DNA from: Strix aluco
Lineage: Eukaryota; Chordata; Aves; Strigiformes; Strigidae
NCBI RefSeq assembly: GCF_031877795.1
Contig: NC_133931.1
Coordinates: 129,556,621-129,620,620 of the forward strand
Direction: 5' to 3'
DNA: 64,000 nucleotides
The notes beneath the pieces were generated by a model. That model worked only from the letters and a program-made list of their open reading frames with translations. It made no database searches and was not told the origin of the DNA. A program made the translations under genes and the position numbers. Shown here piece by piece: positions 27,901 to 37,345 of this stretch. How positions within the stretch are numbered: the first letter of the stretch is position 1; each line of letters starts with the position of its first letter.

Positions 27901-30885
27901 TTGTAACCTTTGGTTTATGCAGGAATATGCTGAATTTCAGTATCGGAGGAGGCACAGACAGCGTCGACGTGGAGACATGCACAGTCTGCTGAGTAATACT
28001 CCGGATCCTGATGACCCCAGTGAGAGTACATTAGGTACGTTCCTGCCTGGGGTTGTTTTTTTTTCCTCTTCCTACTTCAAAAATTGCTCGTAGTGAGCAC
28101 AGCGTTTGTTCTTCTGTGGATACACTTTGAAGAAGTTTCAGATACATTGCTGTATGTTCCAGGATACAATGCAAATGCTTATTTTTGCATTTTTGTATGT
28201 GATTTTAGAAGTATTACTGACTTCATTGTGGCTGCTCCTCTTTTTAAAGAGAAACGCATTGGTCTTTCCACTAACAACTCCTCAGCCTATTTAGAGCAGG
28301 TTTGCTTTGCTGAAGAAATTTTGAAGGGCACATACTTTATATGACAGTCTTATCTATATACCAGCTCTTTTATGCAAATTAAAAGGACCAGTTGAGCATA
28401 AAGAGTGTAGAAGAGGGTTCCCCTGCTACAGGCCTGCTGGAAGAGGTCATAAGGTTGTATTCCAAAACCCTGCTCAGAAACTCCTGTATTGGCAAAGACA
28501 GCCGGGAAGCAAACTGGTATGGGCTATGACTTCCAGCATGCTGCTCCTCTAAGCAGTGCTACAGCTGTAGCGCAGTCCCTTAAGGTCACTGTGACTTGTC
28601 TGTCTGGGCTGTCTCCATTCTGCCAGGAGCTTTAGCAAAGTTACAAAAATAGCTCGAATCCAAATCATACTGTGACGCTGCTTCTTCAGAGCTGCCACTT
28701 GTGTGCTTGGTGTCTAAGCCATGCTGCACAAACTCTCATCGCTGTGTCTCGTGAACTTAAGTCCTGTACATAGCTTGTCCTTTAAAAACAGAAGGAGAAA
28801 TCCTTTACTGAGGAGAAATGAAAAAATGCATTCTTTATAAGTAGTAAAAAGCATTTTGGTGAGCTTTGGTCCTTCCCTGTTACAAGTAAAATGCAAAACC
28901 ATCTTGTTAGTTTGAGGGCTAGACTTTGACTGAACACTTGAATATTGTAGTGATGAACAGTTCATACTGTTAAAGCATGCAAGAGACAATTAGTTTTTCT
29001 CACCTTATTTCATTTTGAGTTTTGAAGTGGAAAATTCCATTTTCAAAAGTCAAAAGAGTTACATTATTTTTATTACAAAGCATTTTTTTTTGAAACAGCA
29101 TTTTACTTCTATTTTAATAAAACAGCAATGTCAGTGATTGCTGAGGTATACACTAACAACTCTTAATTGTGCTGCAATGGGTAAAAATTACTGTAATGTT
29201 AACATTACAGCTGAGTTGTTGTTTGAAAGAACAGAGAAATAGGCAAACTTTGGTTGTAATCCACCTGTAAATGCATCCTGTAGCGTTCATGTGCAGTATT
29301 TTTCAGGACTTTCCATAAATCATGTACGTGCCTTTGAAGCACTTTGCCCCTCCTGTCAACAGGGTCATGCTCCTGATGGCATACCCCATACTTTCAAAGA
29401 GAAGAAGGGCATTGAGAGCAGGAAGGCCCAAATGAATGAGGCACTCACTCCTAAAACAGTGGGACTGGTGTTTGGCCACTGTGTAAGAGAGTTGGTGTGG
29501 AAGGAGTGTTTTGGATTATTTAGTTCAGAGTGAATAAAGGAGTAAAATTACACAGCTGGAATCCAAAAGGAAGGAAGGAATTCTGTCAGTAAATAACAGT
29601 GGAAAAGGCTTTCTCACTGCTTCTTCAACCGTTTTTGTTTCAATTGCCCAAACAGACACTCAGGAAGGTGGCAGTAGTAGAAGACATGGCACCTCCATGG
29701 TGAGTTCAGCTTCTATGGGTATTCTGCACAGCTCTTCGCTTCATGACTATACCCCTGTCAGTCGCTCTGAAAACCAGGATTCTCTTCAGGTATCTCTCCT
29801 AATCTCTTTTCCATTCTCTCTGCTTTGCTTGCCTTCCTCTGCTCTGCTTCTCTGTGTCATTTTGTCTCTCTGCAAATTTTCTTAATTTTTTGATGAGAAA
29901 GGGAGCATCTAGGACAACAAATTATACGTTCACACCGGTAAGACATGCTAAACAATCACTACTGGATCAGTAGTCACCTTTTAAATTCTGTTGTCAACTG
30001 TGTCAGTAAAAATTGCTTCTGACCTGTAGGAATAATGAATGAATTTCAGATTTGAGTCCAAATTACTTTTAATCCAAAATATGTAACAAGGTGAAAGTTT
30101 TATTCTGAAAGCAACCTTATGTGTTTCGACAGGCTCTGAGTTCTTTGGATGAAGATGACCCGAACATCCTGCTAGCTATTCAGTTATCATTACAAGAATC
30201 TGGCTTGGCCATAGATGAAGAAACTAGAGACTTTCTAAATAACGAGGCATCTTTAGGAGCAATAGGTACCTCTTTGCCTACAAGATTGGACTCTGCTCCC
30301 ATAAGTATAGATAATCCAAGAGGCGCTTTGAGCAGCTCTGAGCTGTTAGAACTTGGTGACAGCCTGATGAGACTAGGTGCAGGCAATGATCCCTTTTCAG
30401 CTGATCGTCTTCATTCACACACTTGCAGCGATACAAGAAGTGGATTATACTCAACATCTAGTGATGCCGATTCCAGCAGTCAAGATCCCAATACCAATGA
30501 AAATCTACTTGGAAATATTATGGCTTGGTTTCATGACATGAACCCACAGAGTATTGCTCTGATCCCCTCAACAAGTACAGAAACGGATGAGGACTCACGG
30601 CAACCCAGTACTGAAGATGGGTCAGCAGGGCAACCAAATCTTATAGACAGAGGGCTGGAGCCTCAGGAAGAGCATGCGCTATTTGAGGATGCACTCAAAA
30701 ACGAAGGCAGAGGAACCCAAACAGAGGAAGGTACTTCTGAAGAAAACATTATTCCAGGTGAAACGGTATCACAAAGTGGTGATAATAACAGGGAGGTGAC
30801 GAGCACCCTGGATGCTTCAGGAGATACTTCAAGTCAGACTCCTCAAACCTCAAGTGAATGGATTGAACATGTGCATCTGGTATGA
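836..30885 (+). CDS. ANKIB1: ANKIB1, ankyrin repeat and IBR domain RBR-type E3 ubiquitin ligase (3' two thirds, 16 exons)
   Basis: Exons 836-953, 4563-4771, 7019-7107, 8781-8925, 10305-10471, 16870-16958, 17970-18100, 21866-22000, 22543-22629, 22723-22789, 23174-23319, 23961-24139, 24686-24737, 27923-28034, 29656-29789 and 30133-30885 join in frame to 2613 nt (870 aa plus stop). Every junction is GT-AG and phases agree throughout. The product is an RBR E3 ligase: RING1 binds E2~ubiquitin, ubiquitin passes to a RING2 cysteine, then to substrate. Visible in order: a Ser/Pro linker, RING1 (CDICMC...CGHDFC), IBR, RING2 with the EGCNHMQC active-site motif, an Ariadne-like helical tail, a basic RRRHRQRRR patch, and a UIM ([13 protein letters not shown]). 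The human protein is about 1089 aa, so roughly 220 N-terminal residues (ankyrin repeats) lie upstream of the window. No frameshift or stop was found; the gene looks functional. Confidence 0.97.
4563..4771 (+). CDS. ANKIB1: ANKIB1 exon B (Ser/Pro-rich linker before RING1)
   Basis: 209 nt. It completes the split Asp codon and encodes [18 protein letters not shown] followed by a proline/serine/threonine-rich stretch ([23 protein letters not shown]) typical of the disordered linker before the RBR. The acceptor 'ttgaag|AC' has a weak pyrimidine tract; the donor 'GTG|gtaagt' is consensus. Confidence 0.95.
7019..7107 (+). CDS. ANKIB1: ANKIB1 exon C (RING1)
   Basis: 89 nt. It encodes the RING1 zinc ligands CDICMC...[12 protein letters not shown], the E2-binding RING of an RBR ligase. 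The acceptor is 'atctacag|TGT' and the donor 'GC|gtgagt'. Confidence 0.97.
8781..8925 (+). CDS. ANKIB1: ANKIB1 exon D (RING1 end to IBR)
   Basis: 145 nt. It encodes [17 protein letters not shown] and [20 protein letters not shown], finishing RING1 (last Cys-Pro pair) and the helix linking to the IBR. The acceptor is 'ctggcag|A' and the donor 'AAG|gtaaat'. Near-identical to the mammalian sequence. Confidence 0.97.
10094..10111. repeat. Poly(A) tract
   Basis: Run of 18 A bases in an ANKIB1 intron; low-complexity only. Confidence 0.95.
10305..10471 (+). CDS. ANKIB1: ANKIB1 exon E (IBR)
   Basis: 167 nt. It encodes the in-between-RING zinc domain: [14 protein letters not shown], then CGKGHLFCW. 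The acceptor 'ttcccccag|GCC' is strong. The donor 'CTG|gttcgt' is an unusual GT site with T at +3 and C at +4, but the split Trp codon (TG|G) and the next exon require it. Confidence 0.95.
13115..15279 (+). mobile_element. CR1 LINE, 5'-truncated, ORF2 with reverse transcriptase, inactive
   Basis: A 2.2 kb CR1 copy in the same orientation as ANKIB1, inside the intron between the IBR exon and the following one. The ORF2 reading includes a [14 protein letters not shown]-like start, the RT segments [49 protein letters not shown] and the FADDTKLGG catalytic box (14388-14414), then the C-terminal region. Lesions: in-frame TAG at 13310, a frameshift after the A-run near 14221-14227, TGA at 14811 and TAG at 14946. 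The 5' UTR, ORF1 and endonuclease are missing. The 3' end is a (gattctgtg) tandem tail at about 15258-15279, as in avian CR1. Non-autonomous and fixed. Confidence 0.95.
16870..16958 (+). CDS. ANKIB1: ANKIB1 exon F (IBR end)
   Basis: 89 nt. It encodes [15 protein letters not shown] and [14 protein letters not shown], closing the IBR zinc site. The acceptor is 'cattttcag|G' (completes Trp) and the donor 'C|gtaaga'. Confidence 0.96.
17690..17850. repeat. AT-rich simple sequence
   Basis: A low-complexity run of TATATA/ATATAAT motifs in an ANKIB1 intron, just before the RING2 exon. No gene content. Confidence 0.7.
17970..18100 (+). CDS. ANKIB1: ANKIB1 exon G (RING2 with catalytic cysteine)
   Basis: 131 nt. 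It encodes [20 protein letters not shown] then [21 protein letters not shown]. In RBR ligases the Cys of the GGC/EGC-N-H-M motif forms the ubiquitin thioester; here it is the TGC at 18077-18079. The acceptor 'ttcaaaaag|TT' is purine-rich and weak; the donor 'AAG|gtaaga' is good. Confidence 0.97.
19525..19879 (+). repeat. CR1 LINE 3'-end fragment
   Basis: A 355-base 3' end of CR1 in + orientation. It matches 14925-15279 closely ([43 protein letters not shown] readings) and ends in 'gattctgtga'. Same subfamily as the 2.2 kb copy. Confidence 0.93.
21866..22000 (+). CDS. ANKIB1: ANKIB1 exon H (RING2 end)
   Basis: 135 nt, phase 0 at both ends. It encodes [16 protein letters not shown], the last RING2 zinc ligands, then [20 protein letters not shown]. 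The acceptor is 'cttcctaaag|TGC' and the donor 'GAG|gtaaca'. Confidence 0.97.
22543..22629 (+). CDS. ANKIB1: ANKIB1 exon I (Ariadne-like helix)
   Basis: 87 nt, phase 0. It encodes [20 protein letters not shown] followed by FKNHELSYQ, the start of the helical region after RING2 that resembles the Ariadne domain. The acceptor 'atttttcag|GCT' is strong; the donor is 'CAG|gtgtgg'. Confidence 0.96.
22723..22789 (+). CDS. ANKIB1: ANKIB1 exon J (helical tail)
   Basis: 67 nt. It encodes [20 protein letters not shown] plus SG and the first base of a Thr codon. Only 93 bases separate it from the previous exon. The acceptor is 'ctttttctag|TTA' and the donor 'A|gtaagt'. Confidence 0.96.
23174..23319 (+). 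CDS. ANKIB1: ANKIB1 exon K
   Basis: 146 nt. It encodes [20 protein letters not shown], then the conserved [15 protein letters not shown] helix-rich part of the Ariadne-like region. The acceptor is 'cttacag|CT' and the donor 'CAG|gtaata'. Confidence 0.96.
23961..24139 (+). CDS. ANKIB1: ANKIB1 exon L
   Basis: 179 nt. It encodes [40 protein letters not shown] and an Ala/Pro segment ([13 protein letters not shown]). The acceptor is 'attgcag|ACA' and the donor 'AG|gtaatc'. Confidence 0.96.
24686..24737 (+). CDS. ANKIB1: ANKIB1 exon M (52 nt)
   Basis: A small exon encoding [17 protein letters not shown], found by splice sites ('ttttacag|C', 'GAG|gtaaac') and by phase continuity with its neighbours. 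Confidence 0.95.
26400..26596 (+). repeat. Ancient amniote CR1 3' end
   Basis: The right part (about 26510-26596) follows the old sauropsid CR1 3' consensus: 'gcatctgctactaaccact', then 'gaagacagaatattgggtta', then '...ccagtacagccatt...ttatgtctt'. It is much more diverged than the copies at 13-15 and 19.5 kb, so it predates birds. Confidence 0.65.
27455..27550 (+). repeat. Ancient amniote CR1 3' end (second copy)
   Basis: 'gtactggccattgctggcaa', 'caggttctctgagata', 'tggtctaattcagatta' and 'tttttatgttct' follow the same old CR1 3' consensus as 26.5 kb. Diverged and intronic. Confidence 0.6.
27923..28034 (+). CDS. ANKIB1: ANKIB1 exon N (basic patch)
   Basis: 112 nt. It encodes [20 protein letters not shown] and [17 protein letters not shown]. 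The Arg-rich cluster could act as a nuclear or membrane-binding patch; that is inference. The acceptor is 'ttatgcag|GAA' and the donor 'G|gtacgt'. Confidence 0.96.
28035..29655 (+). other. ANKIB1 intron, no recognised content
   Basis: 1.6 kb intron. Short open stretches here show no family resemblance and no splice-bounded exon was seen. Confidence 0.7.
29656..29789 (+). CDS. ANKIB1: ANKIB1 exon O (Ser-rich)
   Basis: 134 nt. It encodes [20 protein letters not shown], then [20 protein letters not shown], a serine-rich disordered segment. The acceptor is 'caaacag|AC' and the donor 'CAG|gtatct'. Confidence 0.96.
30133..30885 (+). CDS. ANKIB1: ANKIB1 last coding exon (ubiquitin-interacting motif)
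   Basis: 753 nt to the TGA at 30883-30885. It opens with [20 protein letters not shown]: acidic residues followed by the A-x2-L-S core of a UIM, which in the family binds ubiquitin. A long acidic, Ser/Thr-rich tail follows, ending in WIEHVHLV as in mammals. The acceptor is 'tttcgacag|GCT'. Confidence 0.97.
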   Translation, partial: ALSSLDEDDPNILLAIQLSLQESGLAIDEETRDFLNNEASLGAIGTSLPTRLDSAPISIDNPRGALSSSELLELGDSLMRLGAGNDPFSADRLHSHTCSDTRSGLYSTSSDADSSSQDPNTNENLLGNIMAWFHDMNPQSIALIPSTSTETDEDSRQPSTEDGSAGQPNLIDRGLEPQEEHALFEDALKNEGRGTQTEEGTSEENIIPGETVSQSGDNNREVTSTLDASGDTSSQTPQTSSEWIEHVHLV

Positions 30886-33330
30886 ATGAAAACTAAGTCT
30901 GGAGTAAATGAATGGCGGTGACAGATGGTACAGTATGTGGAGTAAGCATTATGGAGGCTTTGATCCACATAATTACAGCTCAGTTGTAACCACTGACGTA
31001 ACAACGGATATTTAGGAGTTCTCTTGAATTGTAGTTCTTTATAATAATGTGAACCTTTCAAGGAATATCCTTTGCATTTAATTAGGTAGTACTTGCCTTT
31101 TTGCTCTCAAGAAAAAGGAATAAGTAGGTTGTATTCCACATTCCTAATACAATGCAGCATCTGTTTAGCCTTAGGTTGATGATCCTTAACTTGAAAGTAC
31201 AGATTAAAGGCTTACACTGATTATTTTGGTTGGTTTTCCTAAGAAATAGTTTATTTCATTTTTTAGAACTCATTCTTTCACCAAAATAACATTTAGCAAT
31301 TAATTTGCATTTTTTTTTTGTTTTCTGTAACTTTTCCTTACTCATTTTTCATTTTTGTTAGCAGTGTGAACGGAGGTATTTAATGCTTCTCTTTAGTACT
31401 GCTCCAGGAACAAGTTCTAGGGGATATTCTTTCCCATTAAAATCAAAGATTTTTTCATGTCTATTTACAGTCCAAATGTGCCAAACTGTGAATAGGTAGC
31501 TGGCGGTAGCCTAACGAAACAGTGCAGTGTTACTCTATCAAACTAATCCCGCAATTCTTAGCAGTGAAAGAAACCACTGGGTAGCATTGCTTCTCTAAAT
31601 TTAACTGGCATGTGTTGCCATGGTGACTGCATTTAATTAAATGTAGCCTGTATCTTAAGTTAATAAAACCTAATGCTGCTGTTAAACAGTTATTTTAAAT
31701 ATTAAAATACAGTGAGTTAGCAACAGCTATGCTGTATTTTAAGAGACACTTTAATGGAAGTGCAATCATAGTTCTTTGTTTTCATAATTCTACAAAGCAT
31801 TCTATGCACTAATAGTGCAATTACTTTTAATGATAACATTTTATAAAAATGTAGGAATACAGAATTTTCATATATTAGCCAGTCCCACAATTAAAGTTCA
31901 GATAACACATTCTGCTCAACATGTTACGGTGCCTTTGCCTAACCCAACTGGATAGTTGCCACAGTTAAACAAGTAATTCAAATTCAGTGTCTGTTCTGGA
32001 GTAACTATGCTATTAATTGCAAAGACCTCCATAAAACCACCCATGGCCTTGCCTTTACAGTAAATAATTAAATGTTCAGTCAGTGTTTTTGCATAAACAA
32101 AACACTGCTAGGTATTTGTTCAATTGCACAATATTCATTTGCTGTGTGATTACTGTTTAGTGTAAAAAAAATAAAAAATAAAAAAACAAAACCACAAAAA
32201 CCCCTTTTCCTAGTTGTTGTACCGTGAAAAAAAAAAATACTGGTTTTAGATTTGCTTAAAAGCATCAATCTACAGTTAGTGAGATACAATGGTACAGTAT
32301 GTAATTACAACTAGAGTAAGTTGTTCAAATGGCTGTTTTAATTACATATAATCAAAACTTGTCATAACACGAGCAAATTACATACACTCCATTTTAAGTT
32401 TTGCTTAACTGTTACCGGAGATTTGTTGATACGATATAAAAGTTTATTACTACTGAGTGTGTATAGGCAAGTGTCATGATAGCAAAGTTTATGTATTGAT
32501 TACCGTGAGTTCAAGTGAGTGTTTTGGTAACTAATTCATGCAAATTCAGCTTTTGAACCTTGCAGTCACAAGGTTCATATTAGTAAAAAATGAAATAAGA
32601 GTATTTTACCCTTACCCCATAAAAACCTTGTTCATTTTGCAAGCATCTTTAGAAAGAATGAAATAGAATAGTCTCAAATATTTTTCCAACTTGTCCTCTA
32701 GCCGCCCTACTCCTGACATAATCATGAACCTTTGAATATCTTTGAAAAATACCTATTTTAAATTGTTCTATGGTATAAAATCCTTCAACTGAAACAGTTC
32801 TTCATGAACTGTCATCATTAATTGGTCTGAAAGTTGTTTAACTCACATAGCTTCCTTGAATTGTAATTTCTGAATAGAAAGATTCTCACAAAAAGATTGT
32901 GTATTGCATTGAGATGTCTTGCAAAGTTACAGTAAGATATGTAAGAGTGCTCTCTGTGAAGATAGTGAAGTTTGTGGGTTCTGGTTTTTTGTAATTTGGT
33001 TAGGTTGTGCAGTATATCCATTGTTTCTGTGTTACTCTTATGAGCATGAAATTAGCCTATTAAATTTGTATTTTCTTGGTACTTATTTTAACACCATAGT
33101 CATTGACTTTACAACTCAAAAATAAAGTTTGGCAAGACTATTTTGTAAACCTGTTAATTTTATAATGTAAAAAATTACTCTAACCTTGAATTGTTATTTG
33201 CACTTTCATAGTCTATACTTGATACATTCCCACTTTATATACAAGTAGGATACTACAACCATGTAGATGTTTGGCCAAATGAATGCTGTTAATAATATGT
33301 AAAATTCTTTGATTAAACATTTATTACTTA
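30886..33330 (+). other. ANKIB1: ANKIB1 3' untranslated region (estimated extent)
   Basis: AT-rich sequence after the stop with several candidate poly(A) signals: AATAAA at 31662, AATAAA at 33121 and ATTAAA at 33312 (the last followed by a GT-rich tract). The mammalian gene also has a UTR of a few kb, so a 3' end near 33.14 or 33.33 kb is likely. The end point is inference. Confidence 0.55.
33121..33126 (+). terminator. ANKIB1: Candidate ANKIB1 poly(A) signal (AATAAA)
   Basis: Canonical AATAAA about 2.2 kb after the stop, followed within 30 bases by T-rich sequence. A second candidate, ATTAAA, is at 33312-33317. Confidence 0.45.
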
Positions 33331-36300
33331 AACTAACTCTGTTCTGTCTCATTACATCTTAGACTTATTGTAGCAGATTCTTAAGACTGATGACAGATAT
33401 TTTTAGGATATGCTCAGTCCTGTGCCAGGTTAGCCGGGACTGTATCGTAAGTTGAATGTTTTGATTTGTAAATATAAGGTACCACATTCATTAAGCTTTG
33501 CAAACAAAGTCTAAAATAGACAATTTTGTCATCATTGCTACAGCCCTATTGTGCACTTGTTTTGCTTTGTCATTACAAAGTAATGACAAAGTAATGCTTT
33601 GACATTGCAAATAGTGGTGCTAAAGAGAGTTGGGGACTAATTTTTGAGGGAGATCCTGTTAATTAGTGTTACTTAGTACCACTTAATAACCAGTCTTCAT
33701 TGTTACCAGGGAATCCCAGGCTGTCTCTGTTACGTTAACAGGCACTAAACTGTTCTGTTCATTGTTACAGTAATTTAATTAGCTTCCTCCAAGAAGCATG
33801 CCAAGATGCTGGAGAGCTTCTAAAATCTCATGTACTAAGTTGGATTAGTCACTGTAAGGCACTTTCCATCACCAGCTGCTGTGGTGTCACCGCATACGCT
33901 GCAGTTAGCAAGCACTGAGTTTTACTAAGATCATATCACAAGAGAGATTTTTGGGTTTATGGCAGCTAGAACATACTAATAGACAAATTTAAAACATACT
34001 TTCTGAGGTGTTTAAAATCACAGCATCCTTCAAAATCAGACATCCCCAGAGAGATCTGTTTATCAAGGCAAATTTCACTATTACCATCTCCTCCTTCTCT
34101 TGCCCTCTCCCAGCACACAGGAGGCATCCCACTGTAATACTCATGGAAGCCAAACATGGATATAATGATAGTTTCTTTACTAGAAGTTGTCTAGACAATC
34201 TACTCTGAATTAGTCAATGTACTGATTATTGTCCTTGTTACTCTTCTGTAGATCAGCCAGATATGGAAACTTGAAAGATGTAGAGAAGCCAGTGATGATG
34301 CAAAACTGAGTGTCATTTTTACCATCTCATCCTTCTAAATGAAGAGTAAAGCACAAGATGTGCATCAAAATGAGGAGATGGATCCCCTGTAAATACTGCA
34401 TAAAGCTGTGTTTGCTGTCAGTCTTTGTATGAGAGCAAAGAAATGAATGAAAGCTTGACTTTCTGCAATGATATGCTTTCACTCTACTTCAAAAATAGGC
34501 AAGTATAGAATTTACACTATTCTCCAAATATATAACAACATAAAACAATTTAAGTAGTTCATAAAAAATTATTAAAAATAGAATAATGGAGTAAAGAAAA
34601 AATGTTTCCTAACTTAACTGCAAAGCCCTTTTTTCCTCAACTCTTCATAGATACTTAAGGTTACATCTCATCAACAAAATGTTAAATCTAATTCTCAACA
34701 GAATGGTGTTATTTTAAAATTATGCAAGTCTTGATCTTTACAGAGATCCTTTCTGCAGTGAAACACAAACTTGAGAGGGTGTTTTGCATATATTTTTTCT
34801 TTTTAGGTCATTTGCATGACTATTCAAATAAATAGAATATAAGCAAGAAAATATTTAATATATCCAGATAGATGTTCAGTACTGCAAACAAGGATTCAGA
34901 TTATAGTGATATTTTCATCCAAGCATAAGTGTCTTACCCACCACAAGATACTGGAAGAAAGATGGGGGGGTTTATCTCGGGGGTTTTTACATAAGAATTG
35001 TTCACTACATAAGAATGATTTACATAAATAGTTTTAAGGAATATGTATCAGTTTATGAACCCAGGTGTTTTTCTATGAGCAACAGGGAATATAACTCTGC
35101 AAATTATTCATCAGTTATAGTTTGGCCACTGCACCTTCAGCTCTAATTATCAGATCAATTTTATTTATAATAATCTGAAAAAAAGGTCTTACTCGGACAC
35201 TAGCATTTCTACTCTGCAAATGCCAATCTTACTGTCTACATTTTCTAGCATGGCAGTCCATGTGGCCAACATCAATCACCTTCAGGGATGCAAACAAACA
35301 GCAATGTCACACTAATTAGCCAGCCAAGATTCACTAATGCGATTGCAAAGAATACTAGAATTTATAACGTGTTATAACAGAAAACTTTACATTCTGCAAT
35401 TTATTTTAAAAAAATACAAAACAAAAAAAAATTTTGAAATTAGTGGTCTTCATTTTCTGTTCAGGCATCTTGGAGTCTGAGGCCCTCCTTGTGACCACGA
35501 TGTCTTTATGTATAATTCAGCAGCAGGCACCACTTAAAATTCCAGTTCTGTTTTTTGGAGCATATACAGACAGTGTTACTGAGCACAGCAGTCCAAATTC
35601 TGCTTGGCTATAATTTAGCCTTCCAATCCCATACTCCATTATTTTAGATTAATTCTGTCCTGGAAAGCAGAGGAAATTGGTAGACTCTGATGTCACATTT
35701 ACTTTATTTGTACAAAGTGAGCACAATATACGTGGCACAGAAAGAAACATTAGGATGTAGACCTTTACAGTGTATATGATGTTTATTCATTATATGAGAA
35801 GATATAGAAGATATTTAGATGAAGTAACTTCTCCTTGATACACAGCTGGTCTTGATGCATTTTTGCTCTTTCTGCTACCATATAGCTCTTCTCCAAAATA
35901 GTGTTAGAGATTTAAATTAGATAAATGGGTGAGATAACACCAAAGATGCACTTTGAATAGACTGTCAAAATACTGAAGACCACAATTCCAATAGGGCATA
36001 ATCTATTTGTAGCTACTGTTAAAAAAACAAAGGAAAAAAGATTTTTCATAAATTATCTTATTCTGCTCTGTAGACTCACATTGGAAATCTTTACACTGAA
36101 ACATAATAGCAATTTGTTATGTAAAGAGAATCTGTCCTCTTACATGCCCTATTACATTGCTATTTTCATGCTTGTCAGCCCTTCTAAGTTTTGCTTGAGT
36201 ACAGGGCTTCTGCTGTGTCAACACAGCACAGCAGTCCAGTTTCATCTTTGAAGAAACTCCAGTGAACTCAAATAAGGATGAGTGTAGTTCTACATTCCAT

Positions 36301-36506
36301 TGTAATAACAATGTAGAGAAATGTTGAAGTTCACTAACGGAGCTAGACAAGGAATAGAACGGGGACTGCAGGAAAAACTCCCAGACTAAACCATGGACAA
36401 ATATCCTAGGCAAGTTTGAACTGGTTGCAGAATGCAACAAATAGAGCAATTTGCTGCAAAGCTTCATGGAAGATGAGGTATTCTCACAGTTACCTCAGGT
36501 ACTCAC
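33331..36506. other. Intergenic DNA, no gene seen
   Basis: Between ANKIB1 and the TMBIM-like relic. It contains a perfect 12-bp inverted repeat at 33565-33591. The open stretches do not look like protein families I know. Confidence 0.6.
33565..33591. repeat. Perfect inverted repeat (12-bp arms, 3-base loop)
   Basis: The arms ctttgtcattac and gtaatgacaaag flank AAA. A hairpin or cruciform is possible. It lies about 0.25 kb past the last candidate ANKIB1 poly(A) signal. Confidence 0.8.
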
Positions 36507-36603
36507 AATTACACTTGTGATGCAGGATGGCACGAAGGGTGCCAAAGGCCACAGGTGCCAAGATCAGAACCGGGAACATTTCAGGCACTACAGCGAGGTC
36601 CCA
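36507..36603 (-). pseudogene. TMBIM-like copy A, WDF exon
   Basis: 97 nt, acceptor 'cgctatctccag|TGG', donor 'T|gtgagt'. It begins with Trp-Asp as the family exon does and encodes one hydrophobic helix. No stop. Confidence 0.5.
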
Positions 36604-37263
36604 CTGGAGATAGCGAATGAAACTCAGGTTCAGTTTATTGCCTGCTACAGCAAGTCCTTTGAGTAGTGTATGAAGAGACAAAAAGTCACAAAATTATACA
36701 ATGAGCCTGCCACCTTTCAGGAGTCTGGAAACTCCCTAACTACACAGTTACCAGGAAACAGAGACTCCCCATGCAATGCATCGAACTACAGCCACAGACG
36801 GACTTGAGCACCGCTTTAAAAAAAGCAGTTGAGGCTGCATCAGAAGCAGGGGGGCAGGGAGCTGCCTACCCCACAGGAAAAGTTCATAAAAAACGTTAAC
36901 GTGACAATCCCAAGTAACCTGTTAAGTGCAGCTGGCTGAAAAGGACATGTCATGTTTTTGAAATGTAAATGTAAAACAGTAATAAACTGGCAACGGTAAA
37001 TAAGTGAGGTTGGTTTGCACTTAGTATGAACTCTTGTACAGCTGGCAGATCTCCTTTACATACTTTTACTAATTAATTAAAGTCCATGTGATTAACAAGT
37101 TGATTTACATGCACAGTGGAAATGTGCATGTGGTGCCTTCAGGAATCAGTGTTGACTTGCAGCTGTCATACTGGCTTATAATGGAGACATGAAAACATTC
37201 TTTAACAAAAAACATACATAAAGAAAATTAACTTCCGCAGTCACAGTTAACAGCAGTACCTAC

Positions 37264-37345
37264 TTCTGTCAAGGGTGCAAAAAGCGATAATCCCAAAGTC
37301 ACAAGCAAGGTTGCACCCAAGGACCACATCATTGCATCATAAAGG
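37264..37345 (-). pseudogene. TMBIM-like copy A, membrane-helix exon
   Basis: 82 nt, acceptor 'ggtttttag|C', donor 'GAA|gtaggt', open throughout. Two residues shorter than the family's usual spacing between Tyr-Asp and Gly-Ala-Thr. Confidence 0.55.

Larger units (their letters stand above)
36507..37345 (-). pseudogene. TMBIM7-like (BAX-inhibitor-1 family) relic, copy A
   Basis: Two adjacent exons of a TMBIM/Lifeguard membrane protein are recognisable. The upstream exon (37264-37345) reads LYDAMMWSLGAT then LLVTLGLSLFAPLTE, matching the family's 'YDT.AV.MALGATLLVTLGL.LFALQTK' transmembrane helix. The next exon (36507-36603) reads WDLAVVPEMFPVLILAPVAF then GTLRAILHHK, matching 'WDFT...' plus the next helix. 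The intron sits exactly at the family's QTK|WDF junction, phase 0, with GT-AG ends ('GAA|gtaggt', 'ctatctccag|TGG'). Other exons (N-terminal half, SPEEYVFAALNLY end) were not found, and the first exon is 6 nt short. Likely a pseudogene; a remnant of TMBIM7, which is also a pseudogene near GATAD1 in human as far as I recall. Confidence 0.55.

Noticed and set aside
30180-30386. Open frames on the - strand over the last ANKIB1 exon
   Set aside because: Antisense shadow of a confirmed coding exon.
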